A stretch of DNA of 64,000 nt from CAYFWF01 sp964346815 (lineage in GTDB: Bacteria; Acidobacteriota; Aminicenantia; Aminicenantales; Aminicenantaceae), in assembly GCA_964346815.1 (NCBI GenBank), contig CAYFWF010000049.1, positions 1 to 64,000 on the forward strand, written 5' to 3'. The notes under the pieces were generated by a model. That model saw only the letters and a list, made by a program, of their open reading frames with translations, did not search any database and was not told the origin of the DNA. Positions 61,799-64,000 of this stretch are shown piece by piece. Position numbers and translations under genes: made by a program. How positions within the stretch are numbered: the first letter of the stretch is position 1; every line of letters begins with the position of its first letter.

Positions 61799-62866
61799 AT
61801 GAAAATAAAGCAGATCCAAGCTTGGCCGGTCACCATGAAGTTGGCCGAGCCCTATACCATCGCTTATGAAACCATCGAGCAGACCACAAATATATTCCTG
61901 CGTATCGATACTGATAAAGGAATATCAGGATTCGGATGCGCCGCTCCAGATATCCAGATCACCGGTGAAACTCCTGAAAGCGTTTTGCTCGCTCTGAACG
62001 ATGCCGTCACCTTTGCTATAAAAGGCTCTGACCCCTTGAGAACGGCCCTGCTTCTGGAAAGGCTTGTTCCGATACTCGAGACGCAGCCCTCCGCTCTCGC
62101 TGCGGTCGATATGGCCCTCCATGACATCTTAGGGAAAGCATGCGGACTTCCTTTATGGAAATTACTGGGTGGATTCAGAGACCGCATCCGGACGAGTGTC
62201 ACCATAGGCATCTTGTCCGAAGAGGACACGGTCTCACAATCGAAGGAAAGAATAGCTCAAGGGTTCAAATGCCTGAAACTCAAAGGGGGAATCGACGTAG
62301 AATCCGACATTGCCCGGGTCCTCAAAGTGAGAGAGGCTGTGGGCAAAGAAGTCGAGCTGCGGTTCGATGCCAACCAGGGTTTTTCCGTCGAACAGGCCTT
62401 GAAGTTTTTTAATAGAACCCGAAAAGCACGCCTTGAACTGATCGAGCAGCCGACTCCGAAGGGCCAGCCCGACCTTTTGGGCCGCGTTACGAGCAGCGTT
62501 AAAATACCGGTCATGGCCGATGAAAGTTTGATGACTCTCCGCGATGCCTTCCGTCTGGCCCGCCGAGACCTTGTCGACATGGTAAATGTCAAGCTGATGA
62601 AAGTGGGTGGAATTTCTGTCGCACTCCAGATCAACTCGGTAGGGCGTTCTGCCGGCCTCGAGGTCATGGTCGGTTGTATGGACGAGGCGGCATTGAGCAT
62701 CGCCGCAGGACTTCATTTCGCCCTGGCCCGGCCGAACGTGGCCTATGCCGATCTGGACGGACACCTGGATTTGGCCGGCGATCCTTCCCAGGGAGCGGTT
62801 ATCCTCCGCAACGGCACGCTCTTTCCCCCTGACAAACCCGGACTCGGCTTCGATCTTTCTTTTTAA
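61799..62866 (+). CDS. Dipeptide epimerase (L-Ala-D/L-Glu epimerase type; DgcA-like)
   Basis: The enolase-superfamily enzyme has 355 residues from ATG 61799; a TTG at 61790 is less likely. The KxK catalytic pair is in FKCLKLKGGIDVESD (~160), metal ligands are Asp in LRFDANQGFS, Glu in LELIEQPTP and Asp in VMADESLMT, the second acid/base Lys is in VNVKLMKVGG, and substrate-pocket motifs are GCMDEAALSIAAG and YADLDGHLDLAGD. This pattern is diagnostic for Ala-Glu-type epimerases. It completes the four-gene operon, which suggests that Glu in a peptide or acyl form is epimerised. Confidence 0.88.
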   Translation: MKIKQIQAWPVTMKLAEPYTIAYETIEQTTNIFLRIDTDKGISGFGCAAPDIQITGETPESVLLALNDAVTFAIKGSDPLRTALLLERLVPILETQPSALAAVDMALHDILGKACGLPLWKLLGGFRDRIRTSVTIGILSEEDTVSQSKERIAQGFKCLKLKGGIDVESDIARVLKVREAVGKEVELRFDANQGFSVEQALKFFNRTRKARLELIEQPTPKGQPDLLGRVTSSVKIPVMADESLMTLRDAFRLARRDLVDMVNVKLMKVGGISVALQINSVGRSAGLEVMVGCMDEAALSIAAGLHFALARPNVAYADLDGHLDLAGDPSQGAVILRNGTLFPPDKPGLGFDLSF

Positions 62867-62972
62867 AGCATACTCTCAGTTAAATTCGGGAACGTCGGAA
62901 AGGCTCATTTAGGTCTATGAATCATTCAGGTTATGTAATAAAATATGTCATTCTGTAAAAAGGAGCAGCGAC

Positions 62973-63935
62973 ATGAAGCTGGAAAAAATATATAAAAAGG
63001 CCATCGAAGCAGGGATTGCTCATGATCTCAGGGGAAAATCTGAAATAAAAAAAATCCTGAAAGAAGAGAAAGAAAAATTCGACGCATTCAAAAAGGAGGA
63101 TCTGGAGTATTACGATAAAGACAGGTTGTTCAATCCTTTTTCTGACACACGTATCCTTCATGGAAACCTCAACAAAGACATCAAAAAAGTCATCATAGGC
63201 ATCGACATGCAGGTGGGTGAAGTCCTTCTGACCTATCTTCTGAATAAGGAATCTGACCAGAAAATCGACCTGATCATATCTCACCACCCCGAAAGCTATG
63301 CCCTCGCGCAACTGTTCGATGTGATGAAGCTACAGGCCGATCTGATGGCAAAATATGGAGTGAGCATCAGTGTGGCCGAGCAGCTCATGCAGACAAGAAT
63401 CAGCGAAATAGAAAGACGGCTCATGCCCGTCAACCACACTCGATCTGTGGATGTGGCAAAACTGCTCGATATCCCTATGATGTGTATCCACACCCCCGCG
63501 GACAACTGCGTGACCCATTATCTCAAGAAATTGTTCGAAAAAGAAAAGCCTCATAAATTGAAGGATTTGATAAAGATCCTGAAGAATATTCCTGAATACA
63601 AAAAATCAGCAAAATTGCAGGTTCCTCCAAAAATTCTGAATGGATCCGAGAACAACAAATGTGGAAAGATTTTTGTCGAGATGACCGGAGGCACGGAAGG
63701 AGCGAAAGAAATCTTCGAAAAATTCGCCAACAGTGGAGTCAGCACTCTGGTCGGCATGCACTACAGTGAGGATCACCTCGAAAATGCGAAGAAAGCCAAA
63801 CTGAACGTGGTGGTGGCCGGCCACGTTTCCAGTGATGTCCTGGGGTTGAACGTTTTGTTCGACGAAATAGAGAAGGAAGAAAAACTGGAATTTGTCGGAG
63901 TCTCTGGCTTTGAACGAATAAGAAGGAAAAAATAA
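62973..63935 (+). CDS. NIF3-like (DUF34) metal-binding protein
   Basis: The protein has 320 residues. IIGIDMQVGEVLL, LIISHHPESYALAQLFD (~105-120), HTRSVDVAKLLDIPMMCIHT and the C-terminal NVVVAGHVSSDVLGLNVLFD are NIF3 motifs carrying the metal-binding His/Asp/Glu residues. NIF3 proteins are proposed metal-chaperone or GTP cyclohydrolase I-like hexamers; their role is not settled. An AGGAG lies before the ATG. No operon partner is evident. The 106 bp upstream hold no recognised feature. Confidence 0.8.
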   Translation: MKLEKIYKKAIEAGIAHDLRGKSEIKKILKEEKEKFDAFKKEDLEYYDKDRLFNPFSDTRILHGNLNKDIKKVIIGIDMQVGEVLLTYLLNKESDQKIDLIISHHPESYALAQLFDVMKLQADLMAKYGVSISVAEQLMQTRISEIERRLMPVNHTRSVDVAKLLDIPMMCIHTPADNCVTHYLKKLFEKEKPHKLKDLIKILKNIPEYKKSAKLQVPPKILNGSENNKCGKIFVEMTGGTEGAKEIFEKFANSGVSTLVGMHYSEDHLENAKKAKLNVVVAGHVSSDVLGLNVLFDEIEKEEKLEFVGVSGFERIRRKK

Positions 63936-63952
63936 ATTCCAGATGCTTCCAA

Positions 63953-64000
63953 TCAGGAAGGGATGATTTCAGCCTGCTCTTTTAGGACTGGGCGCTTTCC
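63953..64000 (-). CDS. Possible C-terminus of a gene entering from the right edge
   Basis: Reading the minus strand from 64000 to a TGA at 63955-63953 gives GKRPVLKEQAEIIPS, which looks protein-like and would be a convergent gene with its stop 17 nt from the NIF3 stop. Fifteen codons are too few for a firm call. Confidence 0.25.
   Translation of the reverse strand, partial: GKRPVLKEQAEIIPS

Noticed and set aside
1..64000. tRNA, rRNA or CRISPR array
   Set aside because: No cloverleaf, ribosomal RNA core or regularly spaced direct repeats were recognised. A covariance-model search was not possible here.

Overview
The window looks like the chromosome of an anaerobic, Gram-negative bacterium related to Acidobacteriota, and Candidatus Aminicenantes (OP8) fits best. 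This is an inference from gene content, not a database match. The pointers are a GWxTD-domain lipoprotein-like protein with TPRs, a TonB-dependent receptor with an N-terminal carboxypeptidase-regulatory domain, secreted S9 and DUF3160 proteins, Ser/Thr kinases with TolB-like and TPR tails, two tungsten aldehyde:ferredoxin oxidoreductases (AORs), and a MetV-MetF methylene-THF reductase. No rRNA, tRNA, CRISPR array, transposase or phage gene was seen.

Layout. 1-9.0 kb: envelope genes (GWxTD protein, TonB receptor, S9 peptidase, bactofilin, small methyltransferase) and a 29-codon remnant of a saccharopine dehydrogenase-like gene. 9.3-12.1 kb: a Tat-signal ferredoxin plus a long AOR. 12.4-30.6 kb: the centrepiece, a corrinoid methyl-transfer island. 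It holds four non-pyrrolysine MttB-family methyltransferases, two cognate corrinoid proteins, a methyl-corrinoid:THF methyltransferase, MetV and MetF, a free-standing MetH-type reactivation domain, a MarR regulator, a nitrilase, two tandem asparagine-synthetase-like proteins (the second without the Cys nucleophile), a HIT hydrolase and a quaternary-amine ABC transporter. The transporter's substrate-binding domain is circularly permuted and fused to the permease. From marR to the transporter, 16 genes run on one strand with gaps of at most 60 nt and many 1-8 nt overlaps, so this is probably one operon. The simplest reading is import of a methylated quaternary amine, demethylation to Co-methyl corrinoid protein, transfer to THF, and oxidation of methyl-THF to methylene-THF for carbon and reducing power.

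30.7-32.7 kb: a small membrane protein, an ECF-type sigma factor with a zinc-finger anti-sigma-like partner, and TrmL. 32.8-39.9 kb, minus strand: periplasmic metallo-beta-lactamase fold hydrolase, DUF3160 protein, and an operon of TIGR04076 protein, ferredoxin, AOR and NSS sodium symporter, which suggests uptake and oxidative fermentation of an amino acid or amine. 40.1 kb: a REP/MITE-like inverted repeat. 40.3-45.1 kb: ABC export pair, small lipoprotein, MBL hydrolase, secreted N-acyl-D-amino-acid deacylase-like amidohydrolase. 45.3-48.0 kb: a decaying stretch with a broken TolB/TPR protein and a frameshifted carboxymuconolactone decarboxylase-like gene next to an intact MerB-like protein. 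48.7-56.9 kb: secreted GH38 alpha-mannosidase, flavin disulfide reductase, Ser/Thr kinase. 57.1-62.9 kb: a four-gene operon divergent from the kinase (PLP enzyme, DUF1611/DgcN-like, a fusion of a MurL-like ATP-pyrophosphatase with a creatininase-fold amidase, and a dipeptide epimerase/DgcA-like enzyme). It looks like an undescribed variant of D-/L-glutamate or Glu-dipeptide metabolism. 63-63.9 kb: a NIF3-like protein.
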